Below are positions 35,896 through 46,600 of a stretch of DNA of 64,000 nucleotides, piece by piece; within the stretch, counting starts at the first letter, position 1, and the number at the start of each line of letters is the position of its first letter. Source of the stretch: Lonicera japonica (Eukaryota; Streptophyta; Magnoliopsida; Dipsacales; Caprifoliaceae); assembly GCA_021464415.1 (NCBI GenBank), contig CM038470.1:42278099-42342098 (forward strand), read 5' to 3'. Under the pieces are notes generated by a model. The model saw only the letters and a program-made list of their open reading frames with translations, was not told where the DNA came from and did no database searches. The position numbers and the translations under genes are program-made.

Positions 35896-37303
35896 ACTAA
35901 ATCCATTCTACTACTAGAAATCACAAGCTAGCAACATCATCAACAAGATTTCATCATCCTCCTCCTTTGAATCATTCAATTCATTCAAGGATCCTTCAAG
36001 TTCTTCATACTCAACTACTTCAATTCTTCATCAATCCTTTATTTGAGGTGGGAACATGAGTAAACTTCTCTTCTCTACTCTAATTTTCATGTTTTATACT
36101 TTAGATTGTTAATTTTGAGTTATATCACTATGAACCTTAGATTTACTATTTTAGAGAAGAGATGATTTTCTAAATTGCTATTAATTGAACTATGAAATTG
36201 TGATGATGGTATTTGATATATGAATTTGCAAGTTTGATTGTTATATGGGTTTTAAAGTCAAGATTTGATGATGAACAGTGAATTCGTCATAGTATACCTT
36301 GCCCATAAATTATTGGTATAATTGAATAAGTTTACTTTAAAAATTATTTATGGAATTTCCTTTAGTGTTGGTACTTAAACTTGGTTTAAAGACACATTTA
36401 ATGTAAATTGTGTATTGTATGGATATTGTACTTGTGCTTGTATTTGTGGTTGGTTTGTAAGTTGGGACGGAGAGCCCCTCGGATGAAAAGACCGGAAACC
36501 GTGCACGGAAGCAAGTAAGAGGTGCCACCGCCACGGGGTGAGGAGCCCCCGGAATGGGGACCACCACATTAGCATTTACGGAGTGACCATTCATTATGTA
36601 TGTGTTCCTAGTTTATCCGAAATTTATATTCGGTTACTTATCTTCAACACAACAAAAATTAAATGTGTCAACTTTATGATTTATGTATTCCTTAACAAAG
36701 TGCCAACATTGTTTATGATTCTTATATGAGTTTAATGAGGTGTGATTATTTTATTTGTTAAATTCCATTATACTTTGGAGCCTCATTTATTAGGCTTGTT
36801 TACAATTTTAATAGTTCAATTATTAGTTTCATTTTGCACTCTTGTTTCCATTGGGCTTTTTAGCTCACGTTTTCCCTCCACAGGTACAAAATCTGATCGT
36901 GTAGTAGATGACAAGGGAAAGGGGGAAAAGATGAGGTTGCATGCGATAGAGTAGATCCTTGATACCAACTAGACCTTGTGTAGTCTTCATGTAGAAGACT
37001 TTGGTTTGTTTCTTTTGAGTTTTACTAATAATATGTTGTGGTTATGTAATATTAGTGAAGAATATTTTGTGGAGTACTTATGGTTTTATGTATATATGAC
37101 TTTTATTTATATTTAATGAGCTTGATAATGGTTTGTGATTTGGTCTACAGTTTGTATCATATAAGTGCGTTATAATTTTCAGATTTATATTTAAGGAATT
37201 TTAGTTGGTCTTTTATGCGTCCATTATCCAAATTTATATCCGCCATATAGGTAGATACCGTAGCGTCCCCGCTACCCCGGGGTGTGGGATTCGGGGCGTT
37301 ACA
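35896..37303 (+). repeat. Element C 5' LTR, second part (inverted)
   Basis: Matches the minus strand of 31706-32395 up to ggagtgacca at about 36590. It then gives the only copy in the window of the last 710 bp of this LTR, ending GGGGCGTTACA at 37303. About 36590-37300 has no coding content. Confidence 0.88.
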
Positions 37304-37307
37304 AAGT

Positions 37308-37319
37308 TGGTATCAGAGG
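37308..37319 (+). other. Primer binding site of element C
   Basis: TGGTATCAGAGG, four bases after the LTR end. It matches initiator tRNA-Met except for the last base. Confidence 0.85.
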
Positions 37320-37472
37320 CTAAGGTTTAAGTCATCATTTGGACGCAATATGGGTTGCTATGGGATTGTGTCGTCTTCTCTTCTTTTCTATTTATGCTCA
37401 ATTATTATATTTCGATCCGCCGTAATCACATTATTATTATTAAGTTTTCTTGATTTTCTTCGTGTAGAAAGT

Positions 37473-39523
37473 ATGCCTCCGAAAGGTAACCGAGGGAGAG
37501 GAGGAAAATCTCCCGGCAAAGCCAAGCCTACCTTTGTTGCCCAAGGTAGAGGTAGACCCAAACGAGCTGTGAATAGTACCCCTTCTCAAGTGCCACCATC
37601 AATCGTTACACCTTCGGTACCAACTGTACAACCTCCACAAAGTCAGCCCGTTCAAGTCCCCACGCAACAAAACCCACTCCTACAAACTTTTGATCCAAAT
37701 GTTTTTATGAACCAAATGGATAATATGGTGAGAGCGATGACAAGTCTTACAACTTTGCTTGCTTCTAACCCAAATTTAACCAACTCACAAGGCCAAAACC
37801 ACAATGAAAACACTAATGCCCACACCGTAATCCCACCGGGTAACCAAAACCAAAACCAAGGGCTCCAACACACTGAAAATCAACCGGTAATCCCTCAAAA
37901 TGAACCCATTTTCCAAGATGCTATTAACCGAGAAAACCGATGAGAGCTTACCCCCGCTGAATACATTAAGATTTTCGAGCAAATGCACCCTCCAACTTTT
38001 GATGGGAAAACCAGGGCTGTAGATGCTGATAGTTGGTTGTACCAAATCACCGAGCGCCTTGCTAATCTTGAAGTGCCCGATAGATACCGAATGCAAGTTG
38101 TCACGAACCGACTTACCAACCGAGCTGCTTTATGGTGGAGACACACAAAAGAAAGTTTTGCTGTTCGTACGTGGGAACAATTTACCACTGCTTTTCTTCA
38201 AGAGTATGTATCGGAAGCCCATAAGAATGAAAAGCTCTCTCAATTAGACCAACTAATTCAAGGCACTGGAACCGTTGAAGACTATCGGATGAAGTTTGAA
38301 GAATTAAGCATTTATGAAGAGACTTTCCATACCCACCCACAAGAGAAGATGAGGAGATTCAAGAATGGGTTACAGCCAATGTATCATATTAATCTTGGGT
38401 CTCAAAAGTTTCATAGTTACAGGGAACTTGTTGAAGTTGCTTTAAGAATGGATGCCGAGTACCGTGAAACCGAACCTGAGGAGGGGCAACAAAAGAAAAG
38501 TCGAAAGTTCAACCTTTATCCCCAAATCAAGCAAGAAAAATAGCAGCAATTCTCAAACTTTGAATACCTCTTTACGGATTACCGATGGAAACCCGAACTC
38601 AAGCCAATTTTATGTTACTCTTGCGGTGAATATGGCCACAGACGAGATGAATGTCCTAAAAACTCAAAGACGGTTGAATCGTATAGCCATGTATCCAACC
38701 GGGGTGGTGGTAATGATCAAGGTGGAAGTAGTGGCCGAGTACGAGGTGGATTCGCTGGTCGTGGTGGTGGTCGAAATTTTCAAGGAAACTTCCGAGGACC
38801 CTCTCCAAGTTTCACTCGTTCTAATTCCAATCCAACGCCGTATCAAGCTTATCAAAATTTCAGCGCCACTAATGAACCATCTCAATCTCGCTCCTTTGCC
38901 CATGGAACCACCCAATCAGGCTGTGTCTACTCAATTACACAATCTTCTAATCCGACTGAGTTGACTGCCATGGAAGGTAACCTTATTGTCTTTAACACCG
39001 GAGCGAGGGTATTATTTGATACGGGTGCATCTCATTCATTCATTTCAGCATCATTCATTACTTGTTTGGGCTTGCCTACTTATGAGTTGGATTTTCCTTT
39101 AACTGTCGGTACACCTGCTAATGGCATGGTTAGATTGAGCCGTAGTTGCTCCGTTGTAATTTCTGTTGATCGTGAGCGTTTCATAGAGGATTCCTTTATC
39201 ATCTTAGATATGGATTTGTATGATGTTATTTTGGGTATGAATTGGTTGTCGAAGTATCAAGCGGTCATCGATTGTTATAACAGAAGGGTTATTGTTACTT
39301 TACCTTGGGGTGTTCGTGTTGCTTTTATGGGTAGAAATTCTGAATTCCACCCTTATTCATTTGCTACGCGTACGGAACAACGAGATTATATTAGTTGGTT
39401 CGCTAGTCTCACTAATGTCGAAGCACCTAAGTTGTCACCGTGCGATGTACCCACCGTATGTGATTTTCTTGATGTTTTTCCCGACGATTTACCGGGTTTA
39501 CCCCCTCACCGTGAGATAGGATT
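37473..39523 (+). pseudogene. Element C gag and protease (broken)
   Basis: ATG at 37473 (M-P-P-K-G-N-R-G). One frame runs through a Pro/Gln/Asn-rich N-terminal part, the gag core (D-S-W-L-Y, W-W-R), a CCHC knuckle (C-Y-S-C-G-E-Y-G-H, at 38613), a Gly/Arg-rich stretch and a protease with F-D-T-G-A-S-H at about 39015. It is cut by TGA at 37941-37943 (Arg codon CGA to TGA) and by TAG near 38541 (probably CAG to TAG). The frame ends at the inversion point in D-L-P-G-L-P-P-H-R-E-I-G-F, the usual link to reverse transcriptase, whose continuation is on the other strand at 35893. Confidence 0.88.
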
Positions 39524-40155
39524 TAATTTGTGATGAATCAAGGTTTTAGGATGAGGGAAATAGAGAGAGATGCTCTGATTTCGTGGGTTTGGAGAAGGAG
39601 AAAATGACAAGTGTGAAGAAGAGAAGAGTATAAGTGAAATTTTTTTTACCAAAATCCCCTGTTTTTACGTCACTGTGACTGACCAGTAGCTTCGAAGCTA
39701 ATTTTAGGCTAGTAAATGTCCGAACTGGAAATTTTTAGTAGGAAGAAGTTTTAGCTCTTCGAGTCTTCTTTCTAACGATATAAAGAACGCCAAAATCGGA
39801 GTTCTGAGCGAAAAGATATGATCGAAATGGTAACACTGCACAATTGTCTAAAATATTTTTATTTCTCCATAATTTGTAGGCTAAACATGTAGGTATCTAG
39901 AATAGGTTAAATGTATCCGAACAAGGACTAAGATGAATAAAATAAAGAGAATTACAATAAAGAGTGTAAAAAAAATAGGAACACGGTAATCAAACCCGAA
40001 CATAATTATCAATAAATAAATCTCAAATCATAACCAACTAATGAAATTTGTATGACAAATATCAAAATAAAAAAAAATTAAACTCATATAAAGGTATAAA
40101 ACAAGGATGCTCATGCTCAAATGAAAATGCAAATGCAAATGCTACGGGTATTACA
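39524..40155 (-). repeat. Element C 5' LTR, first part
   Basis: Nearly identical to 32404-33038 in the same orientation. Outer end TGTAATACCC (minus) at 40155. No matching target duplication can be tested because the other end of the element is lost. Confidence 0.88.
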
Positions 40156-40305
40156 ATACACGCATGCCATCCTCGACAATGTACCTGCAACGCTATTTTG
40201 GGAAAATGGGAGTGAGCCAAACACGCGCTCAGTGGAAACTATAAGGAGTTATATACAAAATACTCTTTTTAAATGATGCATGCCATGTAAAAAAAATGAA
40301 AGTAA
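40156..40305. other. Flank: old repeat sequence, no gene
   Basis: Similar to 52770-52880 (gaaaatgggagtgagccaaa, then cagtgg and aactataa, then gcatgccatg). It is the left part of an older non-coding repeat interrupted by the solo LTR and by B1. Bases 40301-40305 (AGTAA) are the solo LTR target duplication. Confidence 0.7.
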
Positions 40306-41607
40306 TGTTAGAATGATATACTAAAAGCCATAATTTTCTTGTTAGTTTGGATATGTTATAAACTTGGTTTTGCTAGTTTAATGAGAATCTTTATGAGCAA
40401 TGGTTGCATTATATTATTTATTTAAATATTGTGCATGTGTGTGTCTTTTATTCCATATAGTAGATGATTTGGTGTGTAGAGTATAGCTTACACACAGAGG
40501 ATCATATCATCGGTTCTTGTGGAACATAAGTTCATTGGTTCACGGTCTTAGATGGAATACGACAACCATTAGTAGGATTGTAGCACAAGTTTTAGTAGTT
40601 TATCTTGACTACAGGAAACGGTACAGTTTTAACTCGTTGTGCTAGTACACTTTGTGTGTATTGAACATGACTAATTTGGGTTGATTATTTTTATACTGAC
40701 TATATAAAATAATTTAAAATCCCATAGTTATTATGATTACTTATGCTCTTAATCTTGAAATAATTAATAGACATATATATGTAGTGTTTGTTGTTTTGAC
40801 TCATTAAGAGTGAGATTCATTTATGGATCAATAATCTTCATGAATTGGATGGCGACACTATATGTATGATGAATATTAATTATTGACGGAATCCAAGTCC
40901 CGGTATAGGGATTGATGATAATCCCTTGAGAAGCTTATAAGTTTTGATCATGTCAAACCCTGCAGGTGGATTATGTTAATCCGACATGTCAAATAAGTTA
41001 AGTGGTAGGCTCAAGGATTAAGAAGTCATTTAAATATAATTGTCAGTAATTTAATTTAAATGACGGTTATCTGTAATCTTAACGTGGGGAGAATAATAAG
41101 TATTTAATAACAAGGAGCTCGAAATATAATTTTGAGATAAAGACGGGAGTGCAATTATAATTCTTTAGTGGTGTGAATTATAATTTATGGAATGAATTAA
41201 TTCTTAATCGAATTAGGATTCTGGTTTTCCATAATAAGCCCAAACACTTATTTCTCCTGAGGGTCCCTATCGTAGCCTTATATATATGCCAGCCTTGCCT
41301 CTTCTCTTGACACAATAATTCTCACGAATTTAGGGTTTGTGCCGTAGAGAGTAGATAAGGAGATCTTAGTGATACCACAGCCCATACTTGGAACAGGATT
41401 GCACGGCGAAAGGAATACGATAGAAGATCTTGAGGTTCTATCGAGCCAGTGTTCTTGATTCGTCTCCACCAGCCGCTGTTCGTGCTGAGACGAGATCAAA
41501 CCAGAGAGATCTCGAAGGTAAAATCCGATTCCGCACTTGGGTTTTACATAAAAATTTTGTTCGGTTTATACGCAATATTAAACGATTCTGGAACTAAGTT
41601 TCCATCA
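40306..41607 (+). mobile_element. Solo LTR (1,302 bp) of an unassigned LTR retrotransposon
   Basis: Begins TGTTAGAATG, ends TTTCCATCA, and is flanked by AGTAA on both sides (40301-40305, 41608-41612), with no internal region. This is the product expected from recombination between the two LTRs of one element. A TATATATA box at about 41279 suggests plus orientation. A truncated relative lies at 61241-61500. The superfamily cannot be decided without coding sequence. Confidence 0.9.
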
Positions 41608-41612
41608 AGTAA

Positions 41613-42184
41613 TTCTCTTACTTGGATCTATAAACTTTTATAGGTTTATAATGTCAATGCCTTGAAAATCCTTTTATAATATGCATGCCAAATGCTTTCC
41701 CGTTTCCAAAATGTAATATAATAAAATGAAAATCACTGAAAATACAATAGAACCGCTCTAATAACATAATATAATCGTAAACTTCATACGTATTGGAAAA
41801 TAAGTATCGTTAAGACACGGGTAGTCCATAACAAGAAATTACATACTACTCACCAGCAATCATATAGGTAAAATCGGTGACTAGTTTGCAAAACCCGGCA
41901 CTACAATTGTATCATCCAGAAATGTCTCACCCGAGACAATTATCTCAAATAACTCGCAACTATCCAAGCGTCCGCCAGGTCTGCATTTCGTGGCCTTTCA
42001 CCCACGTAGGAGCAAGGCCTCTCGTTCGTTTTCGTGCACAGTTTTGAGTCTTTCGCCTAGGGGCACTCGGTCCCAACTTACGGCCTCAACCTTTAGAGAC
42101 CAACCTGGGACCTACCATGGACTAGCGCAATAACACATATAAATATAGGCAACTATGTATCAGCTCAACAGACGAACAATTTTG
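41613..42184. other. Flank: old repeat sequence, no gene
   Basis: AT-rich, then a GC-richer part near 41950-42120 (cgttttcgtgcacag, cactcggtcccaactta) resembling LTR C at 31780-31840. Probably a diverged chromovirus LTR on the minus strand, continued after B1 at 50873. No reading frame of substance. Confidence 0.6.
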
Positions 42185-42189
42185 CCAAA
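42185..42189. repeat. Target site duplication of B1 (left)
   Basis: CCAAA, repeated at 50868-50872 after the last LTR. Confidence 0.93.
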
Positions 42190-42936
42190 TGATGAGCCTG
42201 AGGATAGCACGAGAGCTAGATCATGGAGTGAAGACTATGCAGATCCCATCCGGGTTCCAAGTGGTCCAATCACCCGAGCTAGAGCAAGGAAGATGAAGGA
42301 AGCACTCGTGAGCATGGTCCACGAGTTGATGAATAAATCTGACGCTTGGAGAAGCATTCAAGGAGATGAAGAGCACGAATGGAAAATAATGCTTAGCCAA
42401 GAAGACGTAGAATAATTAGGGCGTTTTTATTATTGTTTTTATTAATTTGCAGCCCAAGGATTATGTATTATTAGTATTTAGAGTGATGGGCTTGCTAAGA
42501 GTGTTTTTGGGCTTATTTAGAGTGTTCCATTATTTTTGTTGCCTTAGAATTGGGCTTGTTTTTGTATTTTCGTTTTTAGGGTTTCCCTAGGGTTTGATTA
42601 GGGTTTGCTTATTTCTCCTCCTATTTAAAGGAGGCTACTCTTATGTTTGGAGGCAGCTTGTTTAATAATACGAAATTGAGAGTGTTTTTCACCTCTTGTG
42701 TTCTAAGAACACTTCGAGCAGCCGGAATTTAATTCTTGTTGTTCTTTGACTTATCAATCAATTAATCCATCAATTGGTTGTTTGTCTTCGACTATAACAA
42801 GGTTCATTCTCATTTTAGGGATTGGGTCGAGGTTCCACCTCCATCATCTTCGCGTGATTCCAAGGTTCTTACGTATTCAACGTTAAGGGTCGCGGATTCA
42901 TCATATCGGATAGAAATACGGTCGTGAATCACATCA
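42190..42936 (+). repeat. 5' LTR of B1
   Basis: TGATGAGCC to CACATCA. Bases 42190-42415 would encode the polyprotein tail if translated, as in the 3' LTR. The TATTTAAA box at 42622-42629 lies 16 bp after three telomere-like boxes. Confidence 0.94.
42577..42606 (+). promoter_or_regulatory. Three TAGGGTTT (telobox-like) motifs upstream of the LTR TATA box
   Basis: TAGGGTTT at 42577, 42588 and 42599, exactly 11 bp apart, close to one helical turn. The same trio occurs at 50508, 54619 and 60192 in the other B LTRs. Telobox motifs (AAACCCTA) bind Myb-like telomere-repeat factors in plants; a role here is inferred. Confidence 0.6.
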
Positions 42937-42937
42937 T

Positions 42938-42949
42938 TGGTATCAGAGC
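42938..42949 (+). other. Primer binding site of B1
   Basis: TGGTATCAGAGC, one base after the 5' LTR; complementary to the 3' end of initiator tRNA-Met. Confidence 0.92.
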
Positions 42950-42959
42950 GATTCTTTCT

Positions 42960-43265
42960 ATCCAGGTTTTATTTAATCTGTTCTTGTTATTACGAATCTG
43001 TTCTTGCTGTTTTAGATCTTACCTTTGATAATCTGTTCTTGCTATTTTTGGATATGTTCTTGTTCTTAAAAATCTGTTCCTACCTTTGATAATCTGTTCT
43101 TGCTATTTTCGGATCTGTTCTTGTTCTTAAAAAAATCTATTCCTACCTTGATAATCTGTTCTTGTTATTTACGGATCTGTTTTGTTCTTAAAAAAAATAA
43201 AATAAAATCTGTTCTTACCTTTGATAATCTGTTCTTGGTATCTACGGATTTGCTTGTCTTGTTTC
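42960..43265 (+). repeat. Leader minisatellite of B1
   Basis: Irregular tandem copies of a 20-30 bp unit around aatctgttcttgctatt with variable spacers (tacctttgat, ttcttaaaaa). The filler of the hybrid satellite monomers comes from such a unit. Untranslated. Confidence 0.85.
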
Positions 43266-43429
43266 AACGAAGTTATTCAAAGTCGAAATCTTCAGTTTCA
43301 TTGCTAAACAATATTCGCAAATCTGTCCATTCATAATCTGTCCAGATTAAAGTAGAGCGCGATTTGTTGTTTGCGAAAATCTGTAGTTGCGATTCTCTTG
43401 ATTCCTAGTTAACTTGATATTGCGGTGGC

Positions 43430-43665
43430 TTTTGATAGTCGTGGCGGCTATATTGCAAACATCATAAAACCCACTTGTAATTCTTGGTCAAAAACCCTAG
43501 TTGTGGCGGCTAGTATTTCAAACACCATAAAACCCTAGACTTGACTTTGTTTCTAGGTTTTGAAAGTTGTGGCGGCTAGTATTGATATAAAACCCTAGAC
43601 TTGACTTTTATTTCTAGGTTTTGATAGTTGTGGCGGCTGGTTCATAAAACCATAGACCTGTTATT
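43430..43665 (+). repeat. Leader repeat with gtggcggct and aaaccctag boxes
   Basis: Four imperfect copies of a unit of about 60 bp (gtggcggctagta, then ataaaaccctagacttg, then tttctaggtttt). It lies between the minisatellite and gag. The rest of the leader to 44116 shows no reading frame of note. Confidence 0.8.
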
Positions 43666-46600
43666 CTAGGGCAAAGAAAAAAAAAAGAGTACAAAAAATT
43701 CCGAAATTTGACTTTATTTCTTTTAGCATTCAGATTCTATAGGTTCCAAGGGTTCCAAAAATCACTTTTTCACGAGACGAACTTTTCGCCCAATTTTGTC
43801 GAGATTTGGCTTCGTATTTTGTCCATATTTCATTGGGATTCCTGTTTCTTGAGTTCTTGGTGAAAACGTACTTGTCCTAGCATACAATTAATCTGTTGGG
43901 TTGTGATTGGTCTGTTTGGGCAGCCAAGAAAAGGGTTCTTGCTCTTCGATTCGTTTGAAGTTCCAAAAGGTGAAAATTGAGAGGAATATCAATACATTGA
44001 GAACTAAACACGAGCGGTAAAATTAGAGTGATATTATTTTGAGCGAAACACGTAAGGGAGTGCAGTGAGGAAAATTTATTTTTTTTATATTGTGCTAACC
44101 TCTGTTTTGCAGAAATATGTCGAGTTTCGATCCTAGGTTATTCCAAGAAGCCATGACGAGCACCTTACAAAAAATGATGAGAGAAGAGTTGGGTGTCTTT
44201 AAAGAGCAGGTGGAAGAGATGAGTGAGGAATTGAAGAGAATGCGGGTGAAGGTAGACAAAGTTGAGAGCACTCAAATTGAGCAATCCGGCATATCACATA
44301 ATGCTCAAAGAAGTGGGAGACCGCAGCCTAGGGAACGGCGGGCTGATTTTGATAACTACTACCGAGATAGTTTTGACGATGGGGATAGCGATGTCGATTC
44401 GGCAATCGCTAATCGGCGGAATGGTAGGCGGTTTGGTAGGGGATCTTATCGGGAAGATGACAACATGAATGGGATCAAAATGAGGATTCCATCCTTCCAA
44501 GGAAAAAATGACCCCGAGGCCTATCTTGAGTGGGTCAAGAAAGTTGAATTGGTCTTTGCTTGCCATAATTACTCCGAGTCCAAGAAGGTGAAATTGGCGG
44601 CCATTGAATTTTCAGATTACGCACACTTTTGGTGGGATCGCTTGATGATAGAGAGAAGGCGAAGCGATGAAGGGCCCGTGGAGACTTGGGATGAGATGAA
44701 GCGGTTGATGAAAAGGCGGTTTGTACCCGATCACTATTATCGGGAATTGTACCAAAAATTGCAGGGGCTTACGCAGGGAAATCGTAGTGTTGACGAATAC
44801 TATAAGGAGATGGAAGTGGCCATGATTCGGGCCAAGGTTGATGAAAATAGAGAAGCTACCATGGCGCGGTTCTTGAGTGGGTTAAACCGGGAAATTGCCA
44901 ACGCGGTTGAATTGTAGCCATATGTTGAGATTGAAGATATGGTGCACACGGCAATTAAAATAGAGAGGCAGCTCAAGAGGAGGGGTAGTTTCAAGCCAAA
45001 CCAAAGTTCTTACTCTATTCCATGGAAACAAAGTCCGTGGAAGAAGGATGACAAAGCAACCACTCCGAAACCGAAAGTTGATTCAAAATCGGAAGTTCCT
45101 AGTGGAGGCCAAGCTAAGACAGCCCCTAACACCACTAATACTCCTACTACCAGAAACAGGGACATTATATGTTGGAAGTATCAAGGGAGAGGCCATGTTT
45201 CCACTCAATGCCCGAATAAGAGAGTAATGATGCTTCTTGATAATGGAGAATATGAGACGGATGAAGAAGGCGCTGAAGCTATGCCACCTTTGGAGGATGT
45301 AGAAGAAGAGGAGAGCGCCATCCAGGGTGAATTATTAGTTGCAAGAAGAGCGCTTAGCACGCAAGCAAAGGAGGATGAGGAGCAGCGCGAGAATATCTTC
45401 CACACTAGATGTCTAGTGCTAGACAAGGTGTGTAGTTTGGTGATAGACGGAGGTAGTTGCACTAATGTGGCTAGCACGACGATGGTGGAGAAGCTAGCAT
45501 TGCACACGACTAAGCACCCAAGGCCTTACAAACTGCAGTGGCTGAATGATAGCGGTGAAGTGAGGGTGAACAAGCAGGTTTTGGTGTCCTTTAGCATTGG
45601 TAGGTACGAGGACCAAGTGCTTTGTGACGTGGTTCCCATGCAAGCCGGCCATATGTTATTGGGGAGGCCATGGCAATATGATAGGAGAGTTAAACATGAT
45701 GGCTTCACCAATAAATATTCATTTGAGATGATCAAGAGAACAATCATTCTTGCACCTTTACCGCCACAGCAAGCCTATGCCGATCAGTTGAAGTTGCAAA
45801 GTGAGGAGGAGCAACGGAGAGCTGAAAAGAAAAAGAGAGAGGGTGGTGAGGAAAAGAAAGAGAGTGAGGGAAAAAGAAAAGAACTTGAGAAAAAAGAGAG
45901 TACAGTGGAAAAACTAGTGACTATTGAGAGCAAGTTTGAGAGAAGGCAAAAGAATTTCTATGCGAGAGCTAGTGAAGTGAAAAGAGCGATGCTTTGTAAT
46001 CAGCTTCTTGTATTTGTATACAAAGAAGCGCTTTTAAATACTAACGAGCTAAATTCTTCTTTGCCTAGTGTTATTGTCTCTTTGTTGCAGGATTTTGGTG
46101 ACGTCTTTCCGGAGGATACGCCAAGCGGTTTACCACCCATCCGAGGAATAGAACACCAAATTGATTTTGTACCCGGGGCCTCCATTCCAAACTGGCCAGC
46201 CTATAGGAGTAATCCGGAGGAAACGAAGGAACTTCAAAGGCAAGTTACGGAGCTGTTGGAGAAAGGGTATGTGAGAGAGAGTATGAGCCCATGTGCGGTG
46301 CCAGTTTTGCTAGTGCCGAAGAAGGATGGAACATGGAGAATGTGCGTGGACTGCCGAGCCATAAATAATATCACGGTAAAATATCGTCACCTCATTCCAC
46401 GTTTAGATGATATGCTTGATGAGTTGCATGGGTCTAGTATATTCTCTAAAATTGATTTGAAAAGTGGATATCATCAAATTAGGATGAAAGAAGGAGATGA
46501 ATGGAAAACAGCCTTTAAAACAAAATATGGTTTATATGAATGGTTAGTTATGCCTTTTGGTTTGACTAATGCACCTAGCACTTTCATGAGATTAATGAAC

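Larger units (their letters stand above)
35894..39523 (+). other. Inverted segment of element C (LTR part 2, primer site, gag, protease)
   Basis: About 3.63 kb in the orientation opposite to the rest of the element. The left breakpoint lies at ggt/gcactaaatcc (35894-35898), joining the start of RT to the middle of the LTR. The right breakpoint lies at ggattt/aatttgtg (39521-39525), joining the end of protease to the other part of the LTR. Both partners of each junction can be read in the intact 3' LTR and in the protein frames. A TTT shared at the right junction suggests microhomology repair. Confidence 0.88.
31706..40155 (-). mobile_element. Chromodomain chromovirus C (Tekay-like), inverted in place and truncated
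   Basis: Minus-oriented element. From left to right: a truncated 3' LTR (31706-33038), purine tract, integrase to reverse transcriptase on minus (33110-35893), then an inverted segment on plus (35894-39523) with the second part of the 5' LTR, primer site, gag and protease, then the first part of the 5' LTR on minus (39524-40155). Turning the middle segment restores the order LTR-gag-PR-RT-RH-IN-LTR. A full LTR would be about 2.04 kb, ends TGTAATACCC and GGGGCGTTACA. The chromodomain at the integrase end assigns it to the Tekay/Del-like chromoviruses. All frames are broken. Confidence 0.88.

Noticed and set aside
38452..38964. 170-codon frame overlapping gag of element C
   Set aside because: It is a shifted frame. 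The zinc knuckle and protease link are in the other frame, which continues from gag upstream and into protease downstream.
40306..41607. Host gene with TATA box near 41279
   Set aside because: Perfectly explained as a solo LTR with TG/CA ends and a 5-bp duplication.
42155..42415. 86-codon frame before B1 gag
   Set aside because: It is the LTR-coded polyprotein tail in the 5' LTR preceded by a few flanking codons, not a separate gene. The same holds for 54209-54457.
42963..43265. Leader minisatellite as a source of the whole satellite
   Set aside because: Only the 25-bp filler match is convincing; the rest of the monomer has no extended similarity to the leader.
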